A DNA stretch of 64,000 nucleotides, from assembly GCF_015024225.1 (NCBI RefSeq), contig NZ_JACJGM010000010.1, forward strand, positions 1-64,000. The letters are read 5' to 3'. Each line of letters begins with the position of its first letter. Positions within the stretch are counted from its first letter, which is position 1. Source of the stretch: Nocardioides lijunqiniae. GTDB taxonomy: Bacteria > Actinomycetota > Actinomycetes > Propionibacteriales > Nocardioidaceae. Below are positions 31,321 through 39,907 of the stretch, in pieces. The notes under the pieces were generated by a model that saw only the letters and a program-made list of their open reading frames with translations, ran no database searches and was not told the origin of the DNA. The position numbers were made by a program, and so were the translations under genes.

Positions 31321-32481
31321 TCAGTAGGACTTCGGCAGCCCCAGGGAGTGCATCGAGACGAAGTTCAGGATCATCTCGCGGCTGACGGGGGCGATCCGGC
31401 CGGCGCGGGTGGCGACGAGGAGGCCGGCCATGCCGTACTCCTGCGTGATGCCGTTGCCGCCGTGGGTCTGCACCGCGCGGTCGGCGGCGTCGCAGGCGGC
31501 CTCGGCCGCGGCGTACTTGGCCATGTTGGCGGCCTCGCCGGCGCCCAGGTCGTCGCCGGCGTCGTAGAGGGCCGCGGCCTTCTGGGTCATCAGCCGGGCC
31601 AGCTCGATCTCGATGTGCGACTGCGCCAGCGGGTGGGCCACGGCCTGGTGGGCGCCGATCGGGGTCTTGAAGACGACCCGCTCCTTGGCGTAGGCCGTCG
31701 CCTTGTCCAGCGCGTAGCGGGCCAGGCCGGTCGAGAACGCCGCCGCCATGATGCGCTCCGGGTTGAGGCCCGCGAAGAGCTGCACCAGCCCGCCGTCCTC
31801 GTCGCCCACGAGCGCGTCGGCCGGGAGCCGGACGTCGTCGAGGAACACCTGGAACTGCAGCTCGGGGCTGACGATCTCCATCGCGATCGCCTTGGCCTCC
31901 AGGCCCGGCGCGTCTGTGGGCACCACGAACAGGCAGGGCTTGAGCTTGCCCGTCCTCGCGTCCTCGGCGCGCGCGACCACCAGGACGTTGTCGGCCTCGT
32001 CGACGCCGGAGATGTAGATCTTGCGCCCGTTGAGCACCCACCCGTCGCCGTCGCGCCGGGCGGTGGTGGTGATGTTGTGCGTGTTGGTGCCGGCGTCGGG
32101 CTCGGTGATCGCGAACGCCATCGTGCCGGTGCCGTCGCAGAGGCCGGGCAGCCAGCGCTGCTTCTGCTCCTCGGTGCCGTAGCGGCTGATGATCGTGCCG
32201 CAGATCGCCGGGCTGACGACCATCAGCAGCAGCGGGCAGCCCTGCGCCGAGAGTTCCTCGCAGACGGCCGCGATGTCGCCGATCCCGCCACCACCGCCGC
32301 CGTACTGCTCGGGGATGTTGATGCCGAGGTAGCCGTTCTTGCCGATCTCCAGCCACAGGTCGGTGGTCTTCCCACCCGAGCGCGCCTTCTCGGTGAACCA
32401 GTCGCGGCCGTACTTCGAGGCCAGCCTGCGCACCGCCGCCCGCAGCTCCTGGCGCTCCTCGGTCTCCGTGAACGTGGTCAT
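31321..32481 (-). CDS. Acyl-CoA dehydrogenase
   Basis: A 386-residue FAD flavoprotein of the acyl-CoA dehydrogenase family: N-terminal helical domain, FAITEPDAGTNTHNI (flavin site around 120), KIYISGVDEADNVLVVAR, and the C-terminal QTHGGNGITQEYGMAG. It would introduce the alpha-beta double bond into an acyl-CoA, passing electrons to ETF. Start ATG at 32481 overlaps the stop of the carboxylase alpha gene (ATGA), so it is the last gene of the seven-gene operon that begins with TetR at 40533. The operon appears to end in the inverted family A elements at 31217-31311. Confidence 0.93.
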   Translation of the reverse strand: MTTFTETEERQELRAAVRRLASKYGRDWFTEKARSGGKTTDLWLEIGKNGYLGINIPEQYGGGGGGIGDIAAVCEELSAQGCPLLLMVVSPAICGTIISRYGTEEQKQRWLPGLCDGTGTMAFAITEPDAGTNTHNITTTARRDGDGWVLNGRKIYISGVDEADNVLVVARAEDARTGKLKPCLFVVPTDAPGLEAKAIAMEIVSPELQFQVFLDDVRLPADALVGDEDGGLVQLFAGLNPERIMAAAFSTGLARYALDKATAYAKERVVFKTPIGAHQAVAHPLAQSHIEIELARLMTQKAAALYDAGDDLGAGEAANMAKYAAAEAACDAADRAVQTHGGNGITQEYGMAGLLVATRAGRIAPVSREMILNFVSMHSLGLPKSY

Positions 32482-34385
32482 GCTTCTTCTCCTGTCTCGA
32501 CGACGGCGAGGACCTCGCCGGCGGCGACCTGGGTGCCTTGCTGGACGTGGATCTCGGTGACCGTGCCGTCGTGCGGCGCGCTCACGGTGTGCTGCATCTT
32601 CATGGCCTCGAGGACCAGGACGGGGTCGCCGGCGGCGACCGTGGCGCCGGGCTCGACGGCGACGCGGACGACGGTGCCGGGCATCGGCGCCAGCAGGCTG
32701 CCGCTCGCCACCTGCTCGGCCGGGTCGACGAAGCGCGGGGTGCGCACCAGGCGGGCGTGGCCCAGCGGCCCGTCCACCTCGACGGCGTCGCCGTCGACCC
32801 GGACGGCGTACGTCGCGGCGACGCCCTGCGCCTCCAGCGTCACCTCGTCGGTGCCGGCGGCCAGCACGGTGACGTCGTCGAACGCGTAGCCGTCGCGGCC
32901 CCCGAGCCAGCTGACCTCGTGGTCGCCGAAGGTGGTCGTCTGGGGCTGCGAGACGACGTTGCGCCACGCGACGGGCACCCCGCGCTGGACGGTGCGCCTC
33001 CCCCGCGCGTCCTCGGCGAGCGCCACCGCGGCCGCGACCTGCAGGTGACGGTGCGGCTCCGTCGACCCGCCCGCCTCCACCACGGAGGTGCGCTCGAGGA
33101 AGTCCGTGCTCACCTGGCCGTCGAGGAACGACTGCTCGCGCAGGATCCGCACCAGCAGGTCGCGGTTGGTGGTCAGCCCGTGGATGCGCGCCCGGTCGAG
33201 TGCGCCCGCGAGCCGTCGGGCCGCGGCCGCACGCGTGGGCGCCACCGCGATCACCTTGGCCAGCATCGCGTCGTAGTGCGTCGACACCTCGCTGCCGGAC
33301 GTGAAGCCCGACTCCACCCGGATGCCCGGGCCGGCCGGGATCTCGAACGCCGTCAGGGTGCCGCTCTGGGGCTGGTAGCCGGCCGCGGGGTCCTCGGCGT
33401 AGAGCCGCACCTCGATCGCGTGGCCCTGCGGCGTCCAGTCTCCGGCCGGCAGCACGCCGCTCTCCGCGACGGCGAGCTGCAGCTCGACCAGGTCGACGCC
33501 CCAGACCTCCTCGGTGACCGGGTGCTCGACCTGCAGGCGGGTGTTCATCTCGAGGAAGAAGAAGCGCTCGGTGGCGGCGTCGTAGAGGAACTCCACGGTG
33601 CCGGCGCCGACGTATCCGATCGCCTCGCCCGCGGCGCGGGCCGCGTCGTGCAGCTGCGTGACGACCGCCGGGTCGAGATCGGGAGCGGGCGCCTCCTCGA
33701 CGACCTTCTGATGACGGCGCTGGATCGAGCAGTCGCGCTCGCCGAGCACCAGCACGCCGTCGCGGTGGCCGACGACCTGGACCTCGACGTGGCGACCGCG
33801 CTCGACGTAGGACTCCACGAAGACGGTGCCGTCGCCGAACGCCGACTCGGCCTCGCGGCGCGCGGCCTCGATCTCGCCGGGCAGGTCGGCGAGCTCGCGC
33901 ACGATCCGCATGCCGCGCCCGCCGCCGCCCGCCGAGGCCTTCACGATCAGCGGCAGGTCGGCGTCGGTGGCGTCGTCGACGGTGAGGTTGCGCAGCACCG
34001 GGACGCCGGCCGCCTCCATCAGCCTCTTGGACTCGATCTTGGACCCCATCCGGCGGATCGAGTCGGCCGCGGGGCCGATCCAGGTGCGACCGGCGTCGAG
34101 CACGGCCTGGGCGAACTCGGCGTTCTCCGACAGGAACCCGTAGCCGGGGTGGATCGCGTCGGCGCCGGTGATCCGCGCCGCCTCGAGCACCAGGTCGGAG
34201 CGCAGGTAGGTCTCCGCGGGCGCGTTGCCCGGCAGGCGCACCGCGACCGTCGCCTCGCGGACGTAGGGCAGGTCGGCGTCGGCGTCGGAGTGGAGCGCCA
34301 CGGTCTCGATGCCGAGGTCGCGGCAGGTGCGGAACACCCGGCTCGCGATCTCGGCGCGGTTGGCCACCAATACTCTGCTGATCAT
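32478..34385 (-). CDS. Acyl-CoA carboxylase alpha chain (biotin carboxylase + BCCP)
   Basis: A 635-residue protein: biotin carboxylase N-lobe (ISRVLVANRAEIASRVFRTC), ATP-grasp with ASAGGGGRGMRIV, FLEMNTRLQVEHPVTE in the active site, and a C-terminal biotinyl domain with EAMKMQHT (biotin on the Lys). It carboxylates biotin with bicarbonate and ATP for the partner carboxyltransferase encoded upstream. ATG at 34385 is chosen because GAGAGGT precedes it and the protein family starts there; the longer frame upstream is family A repeat sequence. In an Atu-type operon the substrate may be a branched or isoprenoid enoyl-CoA; propionyl- or methylcrotonyl-CoA are alternatives. Confidence 0.92.
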   Translation of the reverse strand: MISRVLVANRAEIASRVFRTCRDLGIETVALHSDADADLPYVREATVAVRLPGNAPAETYLRSDLVLEAARITGADAIHPGYGFLSENAEFAQAVLDAGRTWIGPAADSIRRMGSKIESKRLMEAAGVPVLRNLTVDDATDADLPLIVKASAGGGGRGMRIVRELADLPGEIEAARREAESAFGDGTVFVESYVERGRHVEVQVVGHRDGVLVLGERDCSIQRRHQKVVEEAPAPDLDPAVVTQLHDAARAAGEAIGYVGAGTVEFLYDAATERFFFLEMNTRLQVEHPVTEEVWGVDLVELQLAVAESGVLPAGDWTPQGHAIEVRLYAEDPAAGYQPQSGTLTAFEIPAGPGIRVESGFTSGSEVSTHYDAMLAKVIAVAPTRAAAARRLAGALDRARIHGLTTNRDLLVRILREQSFLDGQVSTDFLERTSVVEAGGSTEPHRHLQVAAAVALAEDARGRRTVQRGVPVAWRNVVSQPQTTTFGDHEVSWLGGRDGYAFDDVTVLAAGTDEVTLEAQGVAATYAVRVDGDAVEVDGPLGHARLVRTPRFVDPAEQVASGSLLAPMPGTVVRVAVEPGATVAAGDPVLVLEAMKMQHTVSAPHDGTVTEIHVQQGTQVAAGEVLAVVETGEEA

Positions 34386-34395
34386 GTCGTACCTC

Positions 34396-34500
34396 TCACT
34401 GGGTTTCGACGCGCCCGTTGCGACCTCGTGCCTCGGTCGCAGGGCTTGCTCAACCTCGTCTCGCTGACGCGACGTGCTCGTCCCTCGCACGGCGCTGCTC
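34396..34500 (-). repeat. Family A element 5, long form
   Basis: GGGTTTCGACGCGCCCGTTG at one end, GCTCAACC in the middle and a second part containing CTCGTCCCTCGC. It fills the 121-bp gap between the carboxylase beta stop and alpha start. A similar long form lies at 48232-48340. Confidence 0.55.
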
Positions 34501-34506
34501 GCTTGA

Positions 34507-36123
34507 TCACGGGCGGAAGACGCCGAAGCGGTCGGTGCCGCTGTAGGCCTGGTTGTCGATCACGGACAGGCAGATGCCCAGGACGGTGCGGGTGTCGCGG
34601 GGGTCGATGACCCCGTCGTCGTAGAGCATCCCGGAGAGGAAGTACGGCAGGGACTGCTCCTCGACCTGGGCCTCGACGAGCTCCTTGATGCCCCGGAAGC
34701 CCTCGGCGTCGAACTCCTGGCCCTTGGACTCCGCGGACTGCTGGGCCACGATCTCGAGCACCCCCGCGAGCTGGGCCGGCCCCATGACCGCGGACTTCGC
34801 CGAGGGCCAGGTGAAGAGGAAGCGCGGGTCGAAGGCGCGGCCGTTCATGCCGTAGTTGCCGGCGCCGTAGGAGGCACCCATGATCACCGTCAGGTGCGGG
34901 ACGGTGGAGTTGCTGATCGCGTTGATCATCATCGCGCCGTGCTTGATGATGCCGCCCTGCTCGTAGTCCTTGCCGACCATGTAGCCGGTGGTGTTGTGCA
35001 GGAACAGCAGGGGCGTGTCGGTCTGGTTGGCCAGCTGCACGAACTGCGTCGCCTTCTGCGCCTCCTCCGAGAACAGCACGCCCTGGGCGTTGGCCAGGAT
35101 CCCGATGGGGTGGCCGTGGAGCCGGGCCCACCCGGTCACCAGCGAGGTGCCGTAGAGGGGCTTGAACTCGTCGAAGACCTGGCCGTTCGTGTCGCTGACG
35201 CCGTCGCACAGTCGCGCGATGACCTCGCGGGGGTCGAACGGCTCCTTGAGGTCGGTCGGGATCAGGTCGAGCAGGCCGTCGGGGTCGGCGTCCGGCTCGG
35301 CGTACGCCGCGCCCTCGTTGGTCGAGGAGGGACGAAGTCCCGTCTCGAGACCCGGCGAGGTGCGCGCCTTCCTCCAGTTCAGCCGGGCGACGATGCGGCG
35401 CCCGATGCGGATCGCGTCGCGCTCGTCCTCGGCGAGGTAGTCGGCGAGACCGGAGGTGCGCGCGTGCATCTCCGCGCCGCCCAGGGACTCGTCGTCGGAC
35501 TCCTCGCCGGTGGCCATCTTCACCAGCGGCGGCCCGCCGAGGAAGACCTTGGCCTGCTCCTTGACCATCACGGTGTAGTCGCTCATGCCGGGCACGTAGG
35601 CGCCACCGGCCGTGGAGTTGCCGAACACCAGCGCGACGGTGGGCTCCTTGCGGGCGCTGGCGCGCGTGATGTCGCGGAAGAGCTTGCCGCCGGGGATGAA
35701 GATCTCCTTCTGCGTCGGCAGGTCCGCACCTCCCGACTCGACCAGGGCGACGCTCGGGAGCCCGTTCTCCTGGGCGATCTGGGCGGCCCGGAAGATCTTC
35801 TTCACCGTCCAGGGGTTGGAGGCACCGCCCTTCACCGAGGGGTCGTTGGCGGTGATCATGCACTCGACGCCCTCGATCACCCCGATGCCGGTGACGACGC
35901 TGGCGCCGACGGTGAAGTCGGAGCCCCAGCCGGCCAGGGGGCTCAGCTCCAGGAAGGCCGAGCCCTCGTCGACGAGCAGCTCGATGCGCTCGCGCGGCAT
36001 CAGCTTGCCGCGGCCGTGGTGGCGCGCGACGGACCGCTCGCCGCCGCCGGCCACCGCCTTCGCGTGCTCGGCGTCGAGCGCCTCGATCTTCTCGAGCATC
36101 GCCTCGCGGTTGGTCATGGTCAC
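34507..36123 (-). CDS. Acyl-CoA carboxylase beta chain (carboxyltransferase)
   Basis: A 538-residue carboxyltransferase with both crotonase-like halves: GGASNPWTVKKIFRAAQIA, VESGGADLPTQ, FGNSTAGGAYVPGMSDY in the N-half; DKTP-like NTTGYMVGKDYEQGGIIKHGA, MGASYGAGNYGMNGRAFDPRF in the C-half, as in methylcrotonyl- and geranyl-CoA carboxylases. Residues 258-271 (GLETGLRPSSTNEG) are encoded by an in-frame family A element at 35312-35353, in the linker between the halves where homologues vary. GTG start at 36123 has GAAAGG 5 nt upstream; ATG at 36117 is an alternative. It pairs with the alpha chain downstream. Confidence 0.92.
   Translation of the reverse strand: MTMTNREAMLEKIEALDAEHAKAVAGGGERSVARHHGRGKLMPRERIELLVDEGSAFLELSPLAGWGSDFTVGASVVTGIGVIEGVECMITANDPSVKGGASNPWTVKKIFRAAQIAQENGLPSVALVESGGADLPTQKEIFIPGGKLFRDITRASARKEPTVALVFGNSTAGGAYVPGMSDYTVMVKEQAKVFLGGPPLVKMATGEESDDESLGGAEMHARTSGLADYLAEDERDAIRIGRRIVARLNWRKARTSPGLETGLRPSSTNEGAAYAEPDADPDGLLDLIPTDLKEPFDPREVIARLCDGVSDTNGQVFDEFKPLYGTSLVTGWARLHGHPIGILANAQGVLFSEEAQKATQFVQLANQTDTPLLFLHNTTGYMVGKDYEQGGIIKHGAMMINAISNSTVPHLTVIMGASYGAGNYGMNGRAFDPRFLFTWPSAKSAVMGPAQLAGVLEIVAQQSAESKGQEFDAEGFRGIKELVEAQVEEQSLPYFLSGMLYDDGVIDPRDTRTVLGICLSVIDNQAYSGTDRFGVFRP
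35312..35353 (-). repeat. Family A element 6, in frame inside the carboxyltransferase gene
   Basis: On the plus strand it starts CCCTCGTTGGTCGAGGAGG, has the hairpin GGGAC-GAA-GTCCC and ends CGTCTCGAGACCC. On the coding strand the frame reads G-L-E-T-G-L-R-P-S-S-T-N-E-G. The same left flank CCCTCGTTGG is found in the copy at 43878-43924. Confidence 0.85.
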
Positions 36124-36141
36124 TGTTGCCTTTCGTCTTCA

Positions 36142-36187
36142 GGGGTTTCGAGGCTCAGGCCTAGCGGCCTTCGCACCTCAACCAGCG
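36142..36187 (-). repeat. Family A element 7
   Basis: GGGGTTTCGAGGCTCAGG, the palindromic centre AGGCCT and CGCACCTCAACCAGCG. It fills the 73-bp gap between the dehydrogenase stop at 36197 and the carboxyltransferase start. Confidence 0.75.
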
Positions 36188-36196
36188 CGAGGCCGC

Positions 36197-37351
36197 TCAT
36201 GTCGCGTAGCCGAGCAGCTTCGCGGCGAGGTCGGTGAGGACCTCGGTGGCGCCGCCGCCGATGGGGAGCAGCCGGGCGTCGCGGTAGTGCCGCTCGACCT
36301 CGGTGCCGTGCATGTAGCCGGTGCCGCCGTGCAGCTGGACCGCCTCGTCGCAGACGTACGTCGCGGCGTCGCAGGCCGTCTGCTTGGCCAGGCAGGCCTC
36401 GGCGATGACGCTCTCGCCAGCGACGTGGCGCGCGGCCACGGCGTGGGTGTAGGCGCGGGCGACCTCGACGCGGCGGTGCATCTCGACGAGCTTGTGGCGC
36501 ACCACCTGGCGCGAGACGAGCGGCTGGCCGAAGGTCTCGCGCTCGCGGCAGTAGGCGGCGGTGAGCGCGAGCGAGCGGGCGGCGATGCCGTAGCCGTGGA
36601 CCGCCAGCGCCATCCGCTCGACGACGAACTGCTCGGCGATGTACCAGAAGCCGGCGTCCTGCTCGCCGACCAGGTTGCCCACCGGCACCCGCACGTCGAC
36701 GAAGGACAGCTCGGCGGTGTCGGAGCAGTGCCAGCCCATCTTGGCCAGCCCGCGATCGACGGTGAAGCCGGGCGAGTCCTTGTCGATGACCAGCAGGCTG
36801 ACGCCGCCCGCGCCGGGACCGCCCGTGCGCACCGCGGTCGTGACGAAGTCGGCGCGCACCCCGCTGGTGATGAACGTCTTGGCGCCGTTGACGACGTAGT
36901 GCTCGCCGTCGCGCACCGCGGTCGTGCGCAGGCTGCCGACGTCGGAGCCGCCGCCGGGCTCGGTGATGGCGAGCGAGCCGATCAGCTCCCCCGCCAGCGT
37001 GGGCCGAACGTAGCGGGCGACCAGGTCGGGCGAGCCGTGGGCCGCGAGGTGGGGCAGGGCGATGCCGTGGGTGAACAGGCCGGCCATCAGGCCGCTCGAG
37101 GCGCCGGCGGCCAGCATCGCCTCCTGGAGCGCGACGGTGTCGAGCAGGTCGCCGCCCTCGCCCCCGACCGACTCGGGGAACGAGATGCCGAGCAGGCCCT
37201 GGCGCGCCGCGGCGACGTGCAGCTCGCGGGGGATGGACCCGGCGTCCTCCCACGCCTGGAGGTGCGGCGCGACCTCGCGGCGGGTGAACTCGGTGGCGAG
37301 CTCGACCAGCGCCTCGCGGTGGTCGTCCGGCCTGGTCTCGGTGGCCGTCAC
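36197..37351 (-). CDS. Acyl-CoA dehydrogenase (AtuD/citronellyl-CoA dehydrogenase-like position)
   Basis: A 384-residue acyl-CoA dehydrogenase with SLAITEPGGGSDVGSLRTTA (flavin site), KTFITSGVRADFV, HRRVEVARAY and LHGGTGYMHGTEVERHYRDAR near the C-terminus. In Pseudomonas acyclic-terpene operons a dehydrogenase (AtuD) stands next to AtuA and the carboxylase subunits, as here. It oxidises a branched acyl-CoA to the enoyl-CoA used by the carboxylase (inference). GTG start at 37351 overlaps the AtuA-like stop by 4 nt (GTGA). Confidence 0.92.
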   Translation of the reverse strand: MTATETRPDDHREALVELATEFTRREVAPHLQAWEDAGSIPRELHVAAARQGLLGISFPESVGGEGGDLLDTVALQEAMLAAGASSGLMAGLFTHGIALPHLAAHGSPDLVARYVRPTLAGELIGSLAITEPGGGSDVGSLRTTAVRDGEHYVVNGAKTFITSGVRADFVTTAVRTGGPGAGGVSLLVIDKDSPGFTVDRGLAKMGWHCSDTAELSFVDVRVPVGNLVGEQDAGFWYIAEQFVVERMALAVHGYGIAARSLALTAAYCRERETFGQPLVSRQVVRHKLVEMHRRVEVARAYTHAVAARHVAGESVIAEACLAKQTACDAATYVCDEAVQLHGGTGYMHGTEVERHYRDARLLPIGGGATEVLTDLAAKLLGYAT

Positions 37352-39096
37352 AGCAGTCCCTCCTGGACGTGCACGATGCGGGAGCGGACCCACTCGCCCA
37401 GGCCCTTGGCCTGCGGGTCGAAGCGGGTCGAGGCGGCGACGCCCTCGCCGAGCAGGCCGCGGATGAGCACGTTGACGGCGCCGAGGTGCGGCAGGACGTA
37501 GACCTCGACGTCGAGGTCGCGCGCCTCGGGGATCAGCTCGCGCACCTTGCGCGGGCTCATGAACTTCGCCAGCCACGTCACGCGTGCGGCGTGCTTGTCG
37601 GCGTCGACGGTGTCGTCGTGGGCGACCCACAGGCCGAGGTTGGCGTCGCCGCCCTTGTCGCCGGAGCGGGCGTGCACGAAGGAGCCGAGCGGCGCGCGGC
37701 GCGTGAGCGAGTCGACCGGTGCGGGGTACGGCGAGGGGCGCTGGCCGTCGGCGTCGTCGGCGCGGGAGAAGTCGGTCGGGTCGGGCACGACCTCGCGGGT
37801 GCCGTCGGCGTGGACGACGGTGTGGGTGAGCGCCGAGCGGTCGACGTACTCGGGCCGGTAGATGCCGTAGGGCGTCGGCGGCCCGGGCGGCGCGGTCATC
37901 GTGAAGCCCGGGTACGACGCCAGCGCGAGCTCGACCGCGGGGCCGGTGAACGCCTTGCCGACCGGGCCGGCGTCGGGGTCCAGCACCGTGCAGCGCAGCA
38001 GGCAGGAGGCGCCCTCCTCGGTGTCGGCGTCGACGCCGGGCAGGGCGGTGCGGGTCCAGGCCACGGTGGCCGCGGTGAGCGAGGGCTCCAGCTGGGCGCG
38101 CACCCAGTCGGCCTTGGCGTCGATGTCGAGACCGGTGAGGACCAGCTCGAGGGAGTTGCGGAAGCCGCCGAGGGTGTTGACGCAGACCTTGAGCCGCTCG
38201 GGCGGCGCCTCGCCGGTGACCCCGGTGATCGCGACACGGTCGGGGCCCTCCTGCGAGAGCCGCACCGAGGCGAGGTCGGTGACGACGTCGGGGTTGAGGT
38301 AGCGGGTGCTCTGGATCTCGTAGACCAGCTGGGCGGTGACGGTGTCGACCGTGACCGCGCCCCCGGTGCCGTCCTGCTTGGTGACGACGCACGAGCCGTC
38401 GGCGGAGATCTCCGCGAGCGGGAAGCCGAGCGGGCGCCCGGTGTGGGGCAGCGTGCGGAAGCCGGAGAAGTTGCCGCCCGTGGCCTGCGTGCCGCACTCC
38501 AGCACGTGCCCCGCGACGACGGCGCCGGCCAGCTCGTCGTACGACGTCGGCGTCCAGCCGAAGTGCGCGACGGCCGGGCCGACGACCAGCGAGGCGTCGG
38601 TGACCCGGCCGGTCACGACGATGTCGGCGCCCTGGCGCAGCGCGGCGGCGATGCCGAAGCCGCCGAGGTAGGCGTTGGCGGTCAGGGCTCCGTCGAAGGA
38701 CATCGACCGCAGGTCGTCGCCCTCGACGTGGGCGATCCGCGCGTCCAGGCCGAGACCCCTCGCGACCTCGCGCAGCTTGTCGGCGAGCCCGGCGGGGTTG
38801 AGGCCGCCGGCGTTGCTGACGATCCTGACGCCCTTCTCGAGCGCGAGCCCGAGGCAGTCCTCGACCTGGCGCACGAACGTGCGCGCGTAGCCCAGCGAGG
38901 GGTCCTTCATCGTGTCCTTGCCGAGGATCAGCATGGTCAGCTCGGCGAGGTAGTCGCCGGTGAGGACGTCGAGGCCCTGTCCGTCGTGGGTGCCCTCCAG
39001 CATCTCGCGCATGGCGGCCAGGCGGTCGCCGTAGAAGCCGGAGCAGTTGCCGATCCTGAGAGGTGTCGAGGCTCCCTCCGCTCGCACCTCAACCAC
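37348..39096 (-). CDS. AtuA-like protein (DUF1446 plus ferredoxin-fold domain)
   Basis: A 582-residue protein of the acyclic terpene utilisation AtuA family. It starts with LRIGNCSGFYGDRLAAMREM, the family hallmark, and has a long DUF1446 domain (about 15-450) followed by a C-terminal AtuA-like ferredoxin-fold domain (about 475-582; VHARSGDKGGDANLGLWV). AtuA is needed for citronellol/geraniol catabolism but its reaction is not established. The only in-frame starts, GTG at 39096 or 39087, are donated by a family A element, so the first 12-15 residues (VEVRAEGAST) come from repeat sequence. The stop overlaps the dehydrogenase start. Confidence 0.9.
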   Translation of the reverse strand: MVEVRAEGASTPLRIGNCSGFYGDRLAAMREMLEGTHDGQGLDVLTGDYLAELTMLILGKDTMKDPSLGYARTFVRQVEDCLGLALEKGVRIVSNAGGLNPAGLADKLREVARGLGLDARIAHVEGDDLRSMSFDGALTANAYLGGFGIAAALRQGADIVVTGRVTDASLVVGPAVAHFGWTPTSYDELAGAVVAGHVLECGTQATGGNFSGFRTLPHTGRPLGFPLAEISADGSCVVTKQDGTGGAVTVDTVTAQLVYEIQSTRYLNPDVVTDLASVRLSQEGPDRVAITGVTGEAPPERLKVCVNTLGGFRNSLELVLTGLDIDAKADWVRAQLEPSLTAATVAWTRTALPGVDADTEEGASCLLRCTVLDPDAGPVGKAFTGPAVELALASYPGFTMTAPPGPPTPYGIYRPEYVDRSALTHTVVHADGTREVVPDPTDFSRADDADGQRPSPYPAPVDSLTRRAPLGSFVHARSGDKGGDANLGLWVAHDDTVDADKHAARVTWLAKFMSPRKVRELIPEARDLDVEVYVLPHLGAVNVLIRGLLGEGVAASTRFDPQAKGLGEWVRSRIVHVQEGLL

Positions 39097-39099
39097 CGT
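39057..39099 (-). repeat. Family A element 8 forming a stop/start junction
   Basis: GGTGTCGAGGCTCCCTCCGC and then CTCGCACCTCAACCACCG. On the coding strand GGTGGTTGAGGTG supplies the TGA of the upstream TIGR03084 gene (39089-39091) and the GTG start codons of the AtuA-like gene (39096 or 39087). Confidence 0.8.
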
Positions 39100-39907
39100 T
39101 CCTCGCCCGCCCCTCGCCCGGAGGTCCGGCGAAGCACTGCGCGATGCCCAGCCAGCGCTCGGCGTCGTCCCCCTCGGCCACCAGGGCGGTGTCGTCGCGG
39201 TGGACCCGCTGGGTGACCAGCAGGCAGAAGTCGTACGCCGGGCCGCTCACCCGCTGCGCGGCGTCCTCGGGGCCCCACACCCAGAGCTCGCCCGACGGCG
39301 AGGTGAGCTCGACGCGCGGCTCGTCGGCCGGGACCTCGAGGCCGTTGGTCACGAACGAGAACCCGCGGGTGCGCACCCCGATGTGGGCCACGTGGCGGAT
39401 GCGGTCGGTGACCTCGGGCTCGGTGCCGAGGGCCTCGTAGACGTCCAGGGCGTGGGCCCAGGTCTCCATGAACCGGGCGGTCGCCATCGACGTCGCCGAC
39501 ATCGGCGGACCGAACCACGGCATCTTCTGGCCCTCGGGGAGCTCGCGCAGCGCCTCGGCGAGCTCGGTGCGGGCCTTGCCCCAGCGCGCGAGCAGCGCCG
39601 CCGGGGACAGCCGCGCCACCTCGTGGGCCGAGGCGTCCACGTAGCCGGTCGGGTCGGCGATGGCCTGGAGGACGAGCGCGTCCCAGGCCTCCTTGCCCTC
39701 GGGGCCGGTCAGCGAGCGCGCCGCGGCCGTGGCGGTCTCGTCGGTCCAGAGCAGGTGCGCCACCTGGGTGGCGACGGTCCAGCCGGCGGCCGGGGTGGGC
39801 GTGGCCCAGCCGCCCGCCTCGGAGCCGTCGAGGCCCGCGACGGCGCTCCACAACCGGTCGGACTCGGCGTCCAGGTCGGCGAGCAGGTCCTCGAGCAGCT
39901 GGTTCAC
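39089..39907 (-). CDS. TIGR03084 family protein (DinB/mycothiol-dependent isomerase-like fold)
   Basis: A 272-residue protein of the actinobacterial TIGR03084 family. The N-terminal half is a four-helix DinB/MDMPI-type bundle (LLEDLLADLDAESDRLW, WTVATQVAHLLWTDE with a metal-ligand His, RFMETWAHALDVYEALG with the second His), and the C-terminal half is a smaller SCP2-like domain (VELTSPSGELWVWGPED). Function is unknown; it is regularly found beside AtuA-like and acyl-CoA dehydrogenase genes. GTG start at 39907 overlaps the TetR stop (GTGA). Its stop lies in a family A element. Confidence 0.87.
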   Translation of the reverse strand: MNQLLEDLLADLDAESDRLWSAVAGLDGSEAGGWATPTPAAGWTVATQVAHLLWTDETATAAARSLTGPEGKEAWDALVLQAIADPTGYVDASAHEVARLSPAALLARWGKARTELAEALRELPEGQKMPWFGPPMSATSMATARFMETWAHALDVYEALGTEPEVTDRIRHVAHIGVRTRGFSFVTNGLEVPADEPRVELTSPSGELWVWGPEDAAQRVSGPAYDFCLLVTQRVHRDDTALVAEGDDAERWLGIAQCFAGPPGEGRARNGG

